NCBI GenBank assembly: GCA_947631245.1
Contig: CANRKP010000007.1
Location: forward strand, 1-56,075
Source of the DNA: an uncultured Clostridia bacterium
GTDB lineage: Bacteria; Bacillota; Clostridia; Oscillospirales; CAG-272
Length of the DNA stretch: 56,075 nucleotides
Direction of reading: 5' to 3'
Below are positions 49,444-56,075 of the stretch, one piece after another. Positions within the stretch are counted from its first letter, which is position 1. Every line of letters begins with the position of its first letter. Below the pieces are notes generated by a model that worked only from the letters and a program-made list of their open reading frames with translations, was not told where the DNA came from and searched no databases. The position numbers and the translations under genes were made by a program.

Positions 49444-49469
49444 TTCCCGATAAAATCCCCTTTTGTCAA

Positions 49470-49530
49470 AAGCTTTTGAGGAGGGGCGCGGGGGAGGAAC
49501 ATTTATCCCGAAAAGTTCCTCCCCCGCATT
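49470..49530. repeat. Dispersed hairpin element, copy G (probable terminator)
   Basis: GCGGGGGAGGAAC (49488-49500) and GTTCCTCCCCCGC (49515-49527) form a perfect 13-bp stem, preceded by CAAAAGCTTTTGAGGAGGGGC. This copy is inverted relative to copy F. The rest of the gap to 49568 holds no gene. Confidence 0.8.
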
Positions 49531-49568
49531 ATTTCACAGTTTTTTTTGCATCAAAAACACAAAATCGC

Positions 49569-49597
49569 TTGTCTTCGGAGCGACGGCGCTGTATAAT
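49569..49597 (+). promoter_or_regulatory. Promoter of the ydjGHI-like cluster
   Basis: TTGTCT (49569-49574), 17 bp, TATAAT (49592-49597), 30 bp before the first gene. Confidence 0.8.
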
Positions 49598-49626
49598 AGT
49601 TATAATGTTATTTAAACTGGGTTTTT

Positions 49627-50721
49627 ATGCTTGAGGCAAATATTGTGGAGAGCGAAGAGATAATAAATCACAAATGTCCCGGCTGCGGCTCGCCGCTCCG
49701 CTTCGACACATCACGCCGCGTCCTTCTTTGCGACGCATGCGGCGCCGAGTTCGACCCCGAGACGGTCTCGGAATACGACGCCGAGACAAACGGCATTGAC
49801 GACGGCGACGAGTCGTCGTGGGAAACATACGGCGGGGCGCCGTGGTCCGACGGGGACGTCAGCGTTCACGTCTGCCCCTCGTGCGGCGCGGAGATTGTGA
49901 CCGACATGACGACAGCCGTGACGAAATGCCCCTACTGCGACAACGTTACCGTCATAAAAGGGCGGCTCTCCGGCGCGCTGCGCCCCGACTGCGTGATACC
50001 CTTCCGCGTCAGCGCGGAGGAGGCAAAGGCGCGCATGTCCGAATACTGCCGACACAAGCCGCTTCTGCCACGCAGATTTATCGACGACCTCCGCTTCGGC
50101 GAGGCGCAGGGGCTCTACGTCCCGTTTTGGCTCTTCGACTGCGACGCGGACGGAAGGGCGACATATATCGGCACGAAGGTGCGCCATTGGTCCGACTCAA
50201 AATACAACTACACCGAGGAAAAGCGCTTCCGCGTATACAGGCGCGGCGGGCTGTCGTTTTCCAAGATCCCCGCGGACGGCTCACGCAAGGCGGACGACAC
50301 GCTGATGGAGTCTATCGAGCCGTTCGACTACCGCGAGCTCACGGAATTCGGCACCGGCTACCTCTCGGGCTTTCTCGCCGACAGATACGACGTCGGTGCG
50401 GACGAATCCAAAACGCGCGCGGACGCGCGCGTCCGCCATTCGGTAGAGGCGGCGCTGACAGCGACCGTCATCGGATATTCCTCCGTTCTGCCGACGAGCA
50501 TGTCGGTAAAAATAACGGACGGCAAGGTGGTGTACGCGATGCTGCCCGTGTGGCTGCTCCATTACGACTACCGCGGAAAGCGCCTCACATACGCGATAAA
50601 CGGGCAGACGGGCAAGGTCGCGGGCAAGCTCCCCGTATCGATAGGGCGCGCCGCCGCGTGGTTCGCGGGCATTTACGGCGGCACGGCGGCAGCCCTCGCC
50701 GCACTTCTCTTTCTTCTGTGA
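49627..50721 (+). CDS. Zinc-ribbon membrane protein (YdjG-like)
   Basis: A 364-residue protein. Two zinc ribbons open it: CPGCGSPLRFDTSRRVLLC-DAC (about residues 17-39) and CPSCGAEIVTDMTTAVTKC-PYC (about 80-105). A long soluble region with YVPFWLFDCDADGRATY and MLPVWLLHYDYRGKRLTYAINGQTGKV follows, and the C-terminus is a hydrophobic segment (AAWFAGIYGGTAAALAALLFLL). This matches YdjG of B. subtilis, which works with YdjH and YdjI and recruits the PspA protein YdjF to stressed membranes. The TPM gene starts 7 bp after its stop, so they are coupled. The ribosome-binding site is poor. Confidence 0.82.
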   Translation: MLEANIVESEEIINHKCPGCGSPLRFDTSRRVLLCDACGAEFDPETVSEYDAETNGIDDGDESSWETYGGAPWSDGDVSVHVCPSCGAEIVTDMTTAVTKCPYCDNVTVIKGRLSGALRPDCVIPFRVSAEEAKARMSEYCRHKPLLPRRFIDDLRFGEAQGLYVPFWLFDCDADGRATYIGTKVRHWSDSKYNYTEEKRFRVYRRGGLSFSKIPADGSRKADDTLMESIEPFDYRELTEFGTGYLSGFLADRYDVGADESKTRADARVRHSVEAALTATVIGYSSVLPTSMSVKITDGKVVYAMLPVWLLHYDYRGKRLTYAINGQTGKVAGKLPVSIGRAAAWFAGIYGGTAAALAALLFLL

Positions 50722-50728
50722 GGCGCGT

Positions 50729-51520
50729 ATGAGAAAATTTTTCAAAAAAGCGCTTTTGCCGCTCACAGCCTTACTTCTCGCACTTTCCCTCATCCCCGCC
50801 GTTTTCGCGTATGACGCCTCGCTCGACCGCGTGCTCGACTACACGGGCACGCTCGACGATTCCGAGCGCTCGCGTCTCGCCTCCACCTCCGAAGACTTCC
50901 GCCGCGAATATTCCATGGACTGCGTCTTTCTCCTGACCGGCTCGCTCGGCGGAAAATCCGCCGCCGCGTACGCCGACGACGCCTACGACTACGGCGGCTA
51001 CGGCATGGGAGACAGAAACTCCGGCGTCCTCTTTCTCATCAGCACCGGCGAGCGCGAGGTCTATATCTCGACGTGCGGCGAGGCGATAAATCAAATCAGC
51101 GACCTCGAGATAGAATATATCCTTGACGACATGATGGACGCACTGCGCGACGGCGACTGGGCGCGCGCCTTCAGGGACGGCGCCGGGTCCGCGGGAGATG
51201 CGATAGAGACGAGAAACGCACACTCCGCCTCAAAGCGGAACGACACGGGCGCGCGGCTCGCCGCCGTGTTCCTCGCGCCCGCCGTCATCGCTCTTTTGGC
51301 AGTCGGCATCATGTGGTACATGACAAGCGGCGCGCACGGCAAATTTTCCGCCGCAGATTACGCGGTCAAAAACAGCTTCCGCCTGACGGGAGCGCTTGAC
51401 ATATTCCTCTCAAGCCACGTTTCAAAGACACCCCGCGCTTCCGAAAGCAGCGGCGGCGGCGGCAGCTCGCACAGCAGCAGCTCCGGCGTCAGCCACGGCG
51501 GCGGAGGAAGACATTTCTGA
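50729..51520 (+). CDS. TPM-domain membrane protein (YdjH-like)
   Basis: A 263-residue protein. Signal peptide (KALLPLTALLLALSLIPAVFA), an extracytoplasmic TPM domain (LDRVLDYTGTLDDSERSRLASTSEDFRREY ... GVLFLISTGEREVYISTCGEA), one transmembrane segment (AAVFLAPAVIALLAVGIMWYM), then a cytoplasmic tail ending in a Gly/Ser/His-rich stretch (SSGGGGSSHSSSSGVSHGGGGRHF). TPM (TLP18.3/Psb32/MOLO-1) domains help assemble or repair membrane complexes. In B. subtilis the YdjG-YdjH complex anchors PspA. The Gly-rich His-ending tail is common in this family. Confidence 0.85.
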   Translation: MRKFFKKALLPLTALLLALSLIPAVFAYDASLDRVLDYTGTLDDSERSRLASTSEDFRREYSMDCVFLLTGSLGGKSAAAYADDAYDYGGYGMGDRNSGVLFLISTGEREVYISTCGEAINQISDLEIEYILDDMMDALRDGDWARAFRDGAGSAGDAIETRNAHSASKRNDTGARLAAVFLAPAVIALLAVGIMWYMTSGAHGKFSAADYAVKNSFRLTGALDIFLSSHVSKTPRASESSGGGGSSHSSSSGVSHGGGGRHF

Positions 51521-51546
51521 ACCGAAAGTGAGATGAAAAAATAAAG

Positions 51547-53649
51547 ATGGACAGATACACAAACCCCTCACGGCGCGCGGCGGGCGCGCGCCGGAGAACG
51601 GCGGCGCCGCCTCTTCTGCGCGCGTTCTTCTCGCCTCTTTACTTTATCGTGACGTTTTCATATCTCGAGGCTGTATTCCACATTGCGGAATTCAAGAACA
51701 TATCGTTTTTATATCCCTTCCTGCTCGCGATCCCCGTGGGCGCGCTCTTCGGCTTTATCTGCGACCTTTTCGACGAGCGCGTTGCGATGATCTTGCGGTA
51801 CGCGCTCTCGCTCCCCGTCATGCTCATCTTCTCCGTGCAGGTCGTGTACTTTCATTCGTTCCGCTCGTTCATGTCGTTCGGGCAGATCGGCATGGGGGAC
51901 GACGTGTTCAAAAACTTCTTCGGCACGATCATGCTTGCCGTGTGGGAGTGCCTGCCGATAATAATCCTGCTCTTTCTTCCGGTGTCGCTCCTGCCGCTCG
52001 GAAAGATCTACGTCCGCCCGAAAAACAAGCGGAACCTGCGCCGCTCGGCAACTCTCGTCGTCCTCGCCGTCGCATTCCAGCTGATAGCGCTCTTCGCGCT
52101 CATGTTCTCGGGCTCAGGCGAGCACTCGGCGAACAAGATCTACCACGCAAACGACCTGATTCTCGACCTCAGCGTCGAAAAGCTCGGACTTCTCACGACG
52201 ACGCGGCACGACGTCGGCTTCCTCCTTTTCGGCGGAGACGGCGACACGGGGCTTGACCCCGAAATTCCCGAGATCGTCGTACCTCCTCCCGACGACGGTG
52301 ACAGTCCCGGCACGACGGCTGAGGGCACAACTCCGCCTGACGAGACGGGCGGCGGCACAGGTCCCGAGGACACCGGCGCCGTCGAGCCTCCCGCGCCGAC
52401 ATCCGTTTACAACAAGATAGACTCCCTCGACTTCGCCTCGCTCGCGGCAAACGAGAAGGACGAGAACGTGAAGCGCGTGTTCGAGTATCTCGCGGCGCTC
52501 GAGCCGACGAAGAAGAACAAGTACACGGGCATGTTCAAGGACTACAATCTGATCCTCATCTGCGCCGAGTCCTTCTCACCGGCCGCCGTCGACGAGACGC
52601 TGACGCCGACGCTCTACAAGCTCTCGCACAGCGGCTTCATATTTGAAAATTACTGGACGACGTTCCCGTCGAACACCACGAACGGCGAATACGCGCTCCT
52701 GACGGGGCTTCTGCCCGACCTGACGAAGCCGAAGAACGACGGCAGCTTCATCGCGTCCTCGAAGAACACGATGGACCGCAACATAGGCGCGTTCTTCAAC
52801 GCGCTCGGCATCAAGACGCGCGCGTATCACGACCACTCGGCGTCATACTACAGCCGCAACATCACGCATCCGAACCTCGGATACGAGTTCCACGGCAAGG
52901 AGGACATCGGCGGGCTGTCGGGCTGGCCCGAATCCGACCTTATCATGATGCAGCGGACGATCCCCGATTACATCGGCGAGGAGCGGTTCCACACATACTA
53001 TATGACTGTCAGCATGCATCACAACTACAAATTCGGCGGGCTCAACGCGATAGCGGACAAGAACCGCGACCTTGTCACGTCGATAAACAAGAGCGACCCG
53101 TGCCGCGCTTACATGGCATGCGCCATAGAGCTTGACCGCGCGCTCGAGTACCTCATCTCCGAGCTCGAGGAGGCGGGCAAGCTCGACCGCACCGTCATCT
53201 GCCTTTCGACCGACCACTACCCCTACGGGCTCACGGATTCCGAGTACCGCGAGGCGAACGACTCAAAGCTGAAGTACGACGCGCTCGACCGCTACATGAG
53301 CACCCTCATCCTTTGGAACTCCGCGATGGAGCCAGTCACGGTCACAAAGCCCTGCTGCCCCGTCGACGTGCTGCCGACGCTTCTGAACCTGTTCGGCTTC
53401 GAGTTCGATTCACGCCTCTACTCCGGCTCCGACATTCTGTCCGACGCGCCGGGTCTCGCGATGATATCGAATCAAAGCTTTATCACCGACAAGATAGTGT
53501 ACAACAGCCGCTACGAGAAGGTCTACAAGCTCGACTCGTCGTGGGAAATGCCGGACGGCTATCTTGACGCGTATATCAAGATCGTGAAGAACCGCTTCGC
53601 GATAGCGTCCAACATCTTAAATTACGACCTTTACGCAAAAATGAAATAA
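51547..53649 (+). CDS. LTA synthase/sulfatase-superfamily membrane protein
   Basis: A 700-residue protein with five N-terminal transmembrane segments (to about residue 190), a Thr/Pro/Gly-rich linker (about 240-285) and an extracytoplasmic alkaline-phosphatase-superfamily domain. In that domain, LILICAESFSPAAV (metal Glu), FPSNTTNGEYALLTG (nucleophile Thr region), TYYMTVSMHHNY and CLSTDHYPYG (Asp-His ligands) are visible. LtaS-type enzymes transfer glycerol phosphate from phosphatidylglycerol to build lipoteichoic acid; related ones transfer other phospho-groups. Here it separates the YdjH- and YdjI-like genes by short gaps (26 and 21 bp), so it is probably cotranscribed. The ribosome-binding site is weak, which may lower its level. 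Confidence 0.88.
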   Translation: MDRYTNPSRRAAGARRRTAAPPLLRAFFSPLYFIVTFSYLEAVFHIAEFKNISFLYPFLLAIPVGALFGFICDLFDERVAMILRYALSLPVMLIFSVQVVYFHSFRSFMSFGQIGMGDDVFKNFFGTIMLAVWECLPIIILLFLPVSLLPLGKIYVRPKNKRNLRRSATLVVLAVAFQLIALFALMFSGSGEHSANKIYHANDLILDLSVEKLGLLTTTRHDVGFLLFGGDGDTGLDPEIPEIVVPPPDDGDSPGTTAEGTTPPDETGGGTGPEDTGAVEPPAPTSVYNKIDSLDFASLAANEKDENVKRVFEYLAALEPTKKNKYTGMFKDYNLILICAESFSPAAVDETLTPTLYKLSHSGFIFENYWTTFPSNTTNGEYALLTGLLPDLTKPKNDGSFIASSKNTMDRNIGAFFNALGIKTRAYHDHSASYYSRNITHPNLGYEFHGKEDIGGLSGWPESDLIMMQRTIPDYIGEERFHTYYMTVSMHHNYKFGGLNAIADKNRDLVTSINKSDPCRAYMACAIELDRALEYLISELEEAGKLDRTVICLSTDHYPYGLTDSEYREANDSKLKYDALDRYMSTLILWNSAMEPVTVTKPCCPVDVLPTLLNLFGFEFDSRLYSGSDILSDAPGLAMISNQSFITDKIVYNSRYEKVYKLDSSWEMPDGYLDAYIKIVKNRFAIASNILNYDLYAKMK

Positions 53650-53670
53650 ACTAAGGAGGAACAAAAGAAA

Positions 53671-54861
53671 ATGGGACTTATCAGATCGGCGCTCTCCGCC
53701 GTCGGCGGAACGCTTCGCGACAGCTGGCGCGAATACTTCGTCTGTGACGCGCTGCCGTCGGACGTGCTCGTCGTCAGGGGCAGAAAAATGACAGGGGGCA
53801 AAAACCGCGGCGACGACAACGTCATCTCAAACGGCAGCGGCATCGTCGTCGCCGAAGGTCAGTGCATGATAATCGCGGACTCCGGGCGCGTCGTCGAGGT
53901 GTGCGCCGAGCCGGGCGAGTTCACGTTTGACTCCTCGTCCGAGCCGAGCATCTTCTGCGGCGACCTCGGGGATGCCATCATGAATACATTCCGCACGATA
54001 GGACGCCGCATCTCGTATGCGGGAGACGCCGCGCGCGACGTGCGCGTCTACTACTTCAACACGAAGGAGATCGTGGAGAACCGCTTCGGCACGCAGAATC
54101 CCATACCGTTCCGCGTGCTCGACCGCAACATCGGTCTCGACATAGACGTCTCCGTCCGCTGCTCCGGCATCTACTCGTACCGTATCTCGGACCCGCTGCT
54201 CTTTTATTCCAACGTCTGCGGCAACGTCGGTCGCGAGTTCCGCCGCTCGGAGATAGACGCCCAGCTCAAAACGGAATTTGTGACGGCGCTCCAGCCCGCG
54301 TTCGCGAAGATATCGGAGGCGGGCGTCCGCCCGTCGGCGCTCCCCGCGCACGCGCTCGAGCTTGCCGACGCGATGAACGAGGCTTTGACGAACAAGTGGC
54401 GCGACACGCGCGGCATCACGGTCGTCTCCGTCGCCTTAAATCCGATAACGCTGCCCGAAGAGGACGCCGAGCTCATTAAGCAGGCGCAGCGCACCGCCAT
54501 CATGCGCGACCCGACGATGGCGGCGGCAACGCTCGCCGGCGCTCAGGCGGACGCGATGAAGGCGGCGGCAGCGAATCCCAACGGCGCCGTCGGCGGATTT
54601 ATGGGCATGAACATGGCGGCGGCAGCCGGCGGCATGAACGCCGGTACGCTCTTCGCGATGGGGAATAACGGCGCGCCCGCACCGGCGCAGGCTCCAACTC
54701 CCGCCGCCGATACGTGGACGTGCTCCTGCGGCACCGTGAACACCGGCAAATTCTGCTCCGAGTGCGGCGCAAAGCGCCCCTCCGCCGAATGGAAGTGCTC
54801 CTGCGGCGCCATAAACACGGGCAAATTCTGCCCCGAATGCGGCGCGAAGCGTCCTGAGTGA
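53671..54861 (+). CDS. SPFH-domain protein with two C-terminal zinc ribbons (YdjI-like)
   Basis: A 396-residue protein. The first 260 residues form an SPFH/virion-core-like domain (LPSDVLVVRGRKMTG near the start, then IVVAEGQCMIIADSGRVVEVCAEPGEF and ISDPLLFYSNVCGNVG). An Ala/Gly-rich linker (about 285-345) leads to two tandem zinc ribbons, CSCGTVNTGKFCSECGAKRP and CSCGAINTGKFCPECG. This is the YdjI type, which in B. subtilis is encoded with ydjF-ydjG-ydjH and joins PspA at the membrane. AGGAGG precedes the ATG. No pspA gene is found beside it in this window. No membrane helix, so association should be through partners or the SPFH domain. Confidence 0.88.
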   Translation: MGLIRSALSAVGGTLRDSWREYFVCDALPSDVLVVRGRKMTGGKNRGDDNVISNGSGIVVAEGQCMIIADSGRVVEVCAEPGEFTFDSSSEPSIFCGDLGDAIMNTFRTIGRRISYAGDAARDVRVYYFNTKEIVENRFGTQNPIPFRVLDRNIGLDIDVSVRCSGIYSYRISDPLLFYSNVCGNVGREFRRSEIDAQLKTEFVTALQPAFAKISEAGVRPSALPAHALELADAMNEALTNKWRDTRGITVVSVALNPITLPEEDAELIKQAQRTAIMRDPTMAAATLAGAQADAMKAAAANPNGAVGGFMGMNMAAAAGGMNAGTLFAMGNNGAPAPAQAPTPAADTWTCSCGTVNTGKFCSECGAKRPSAEWKCSCGAINTGKFCPECGAKRPE

Positions 54862-54882
54862 AAATAGAATATTAGAGCTATT

Positions 54883-55003
54883 CGGGGGAAAAAATTTGAT
54901 AAAGTGGGCTTTTTCGCTTTGCGAAAAAGCTGAAGATGCCGCCTGCGGGCGGCATCTTTCTCCTCCCCCCACGGACCCCTTTTTCAAACTTTTTAGGGCT
55001 GGA
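54883..55003. repeat. Dispersed hairpin element, copy H (composite)
   Basis: GGGGGAA (54884-54890) and CCCCCC (54965-54970) enclose GCTTTTTCGC-TTT-GCGAAAAAGC (54908-54930) and AGATGCCGCC/GGCGGCATCT (54934-54957), then ACGGACCCCTTTTTCAAAC. It follows the SPFH gene and has the same nested order as copy E. Confidence 0.8.
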
Positions 55004-55055
55004 ATTTGTTTGGCAGAACCGACGGATATGCTTAGTTGCGGTTGAAAAACATGCC

Positions 55056-55568
55056 CTATTCCGTCTCTCCAAGGCGGGACAGCAGCATGCCTACGGCGAA
55101 CAGCAGCATAATGCCGCCGCCCCGTCCCGTCAGGGCAAGATAGACCGCGAGCAGCCAAAACAGCGCGACGAACGCGTTTGTGACCGCCCTCGTCACCCTG
55201 TACGCAGTTCCCGCCGGCAGCGCGAGAGGCAGCAGAGACTCTATTATCCTCTCCCCGTCGGCGCCCGGCAGCGGGAAAAGATTGAATACCGCCGCCCCGA
55301 GCGAAAACGCCGACAGCGGATATATGTGCGCGAAAAGTGCCGCCGTCAAGAGGTTCGCCGCGGGACCCGCCGCAAAGACGATCGCCGCCCTCGGATACGA
55401 GAGCCCGTCCGTCCGGCAGAGGAGCGACAGCCCGCCGGCGCGCGCCCTTATTCCTCCGACCTTCGCCCCGCACAAAATCGCCGCCGCGGCGTGCCCAGCC
55501 CCGTGTATCCCGAGCGTCAGCGCGAGTGCAAGCGGCTCATTCACCCGTTTTTCCGCTCTTTTCCGCAA
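55056..55568 (-). CDS. M50 (site-2 protease) family-like membrane protein, catalytic Glu missing
   Basis: A 170-residue polytopic protein with about five hydrophobic segments. The family's HExxH position reads H22-G-A-G-H26 and the second motif is FNLFPLPGADGERI (N-x2-P ... D-G), where the family has NLLPLPPLDG-like sequence. The two metal His and the Asp are kept, but the catalytic Glu is Gly (codon GGG, one base from GAG). It may therefore be a non-proteolytic relative, or the base may be wrong. M50 enzymes cleave membrane proteins, including SpoIVFB in sporulation. The ATG at 55568 overlaps the upstream gene by 32 bp; GTG at 55544 is an alternative start. Confidence 0.75.
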   Translation of the reverse strand: MRKRAEKRVNEPLALALTLGIHGAGHAAAAILCGAKVGGIRARAGGLSLLCRTDGLSYPRAAIVFAAGPAANLLTAALFAHIYPLSAFSLGAAVFNLFPLPGADGERIIESLLPLALPAGTAYRVTRAVTNAFVALFWLLAVYLALTGRGGGIMLLFAVGMLLSRLGETE

Positions 55569-55920
55569 TGTACGCGTCCGCGAGCTCCTTTATGCGCTCC
55601 GCGTGAGCGTCGTCTGCGTCAGCCTCTTCCGTTTCGCCGACCGCCGTGTCCCACGACCACGACATGACAAAGGACGCGTCCTCGGACGGGCGCGCCGCCT
55701 CTCCCATCGGGATGTCGTCCGACGACAGTCCCATTCCCGTCCCCGTGACTGCCGCGCCCGCATATGAGGCGGCGACGCACAGGACGAGCGAGGCGAGCAC
55801 GCGGACGACGCCCGCCGATGTGCGCGTTCTTTTTTTTGCCCTATTTTTTTCCGCGCTCCCGCGGCAGCTTCCCGTCCCCTCGACGCCGCGGTACCATTCG
55901 TCCCTGTACTCGTATCTCAT
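55537..55920 (-). CDS. Single-pass membrane protein, unknown function
   Basis: A 127-residue protein starting MRYEYRDEWYRGVEG. A basic stretch (RAKKRTRTSAG) is followed by one transmembrane segment (about residues 37-58, VVRVLASLVLCVAASYAGAAV). An acidic extracytoplasmic tail (EEADADDAHAERIKELADAYIAEKS) ends in a helix-like segment. It resembles the general size and layout of SpoIVFA/M23-less partners of M50 proteases, but no motif supports this. GGGAG precedes the ATG at 55920; the frame extends upstream without support. It overlaps the M50-like gene and is cotranscribed with it. Confidence 0.65.
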   Translation of the reverse strand: MRYEYRDEWYRGVEGTGSCRGSAEKNRAKKRTRTSAGVVRVLASLVLCVAASYAGAAVTGTGMGLSSDDIPMGEAARPSEDASFVMSWSWDTAVGETEEADADDAHAERIKELADAYIAEKSGKTGE

Positions 55921-55974
55921 GCTCCCACCCCTCAAAACGTCATTCATACAATGATATTCCCGAAAAGGCAAAAA

Positions 55975-56075
55975 AATTCCGCGGCGTCCGCCGCGGAATT
56001 CAGTCTGTCGAAAAAGTACAGCCGAAAGGCTGTGCTTTTTCGCGTATATATGATAAAATAGAGGAGGAAGAAAAG
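55975..56075. other. Hairpins and start region of a plus-strand gene at the window edge
   Basis: Hairpin AATTCCGCGGC/GCCGCGGAATT (55975-56000) and hairpin AAAAAGTACAGCC-GAAA-GGCTGTGCTTTTT (56011-56040), both terminator-like. Then TGATAAAAT (56051-56059, extended -10 type) and GAGGAGGAAG (56061-56070), a strong ribosome-binding site for a gene starting beyond 56075. Confidence 0.6.

Overview
The window looks like the chromosome of an uncultured, GC-rich Gram-positive anaerobe of the class Clostridia (Oscillospirales-like). The reasons are the Bacillus-type gene order holB-ricT-trmN6-rsmI, a two-[4Fe-4S] ferredoxin, a short clostridial MetH, surface proteins with (V)PxTG-type anchors and Thr/Pro linkers, a dockerin and a cohesin-like domain, and strict sigma-A promoters (TTGACA-N17-TATAAT) at many starts. 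This placement is inference from gene content; no marker gene such as 16S rRNA is present.

Layout. 1-1.8 kb: end of an ABC-F ATPase, then rpmF and yceD. 1.9-4.1 kb: a leucine-rich-repeat (LRR) surface protein whose promoter carries a run of nine G between -35 and -10. 4.2-9.0 kb: holB, ricT, ferredoxin, trmN6, rsmI. 9.3-16 kb: acpP, a membrane-anchored hypothetical, an MBL-fold hydrolase, a SLOG protein, nfo, and a marR/Fe-ADH/ALDH operon with a dyad operator. 16-24 kb: uvrA, uvrB, purC, purF. 24-31 kb: a lipoprotein, a YwaF-like membrane protein, metF, metH, an S1-domain protein whose Shine-Dalgarno lies in a 14-bp leader stem, and a small membrane protein. 31.3-32.2 kb: a CAU tRNA and a hicA-hicB toxin-antitoxin pair. 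32.3-39.4 kb: a cell-surface operon (984-aa secreted protein, small membrane protein, YfhO, GT2). 39.5-42.5 kb: mnmA and gpmI.

42.6-49.4 kb is the most striking part. A tandem double-XRE regulator faces an LRR surface protein whose promoter is enclosed by a 16-bp inverted-repeat operator. Next come an LRR protein ending in a dockerin and a membrane-anchored protein with a cohesin-like domain and eight Cys-rich repeats. Together these look like a regulated surface-display module in which a dockerin carries a binding protein rather than an enzyme.

49.6-54.9 kb holds homologues of B. subtilis YdjG, YdjH and YdjI (a PspA-associated membrane-stress set) with an LtaS-like gene inserted and no pspA nearby. 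The window ends with an M50-like membrane protein whose HExxH motif reads HGAGH.

The intergenic regions carry a recurring hairpin family (eight copies recognised; arms like GGGGGAACTTTT/AAAAGTTCCCCC, usually followed by a C-rich tract and TTTCAAAA). Most copies lie at the 3' ends of genes and probably act as terminators. A related style of short palindrome has entered the coding sequence of holB in frame.
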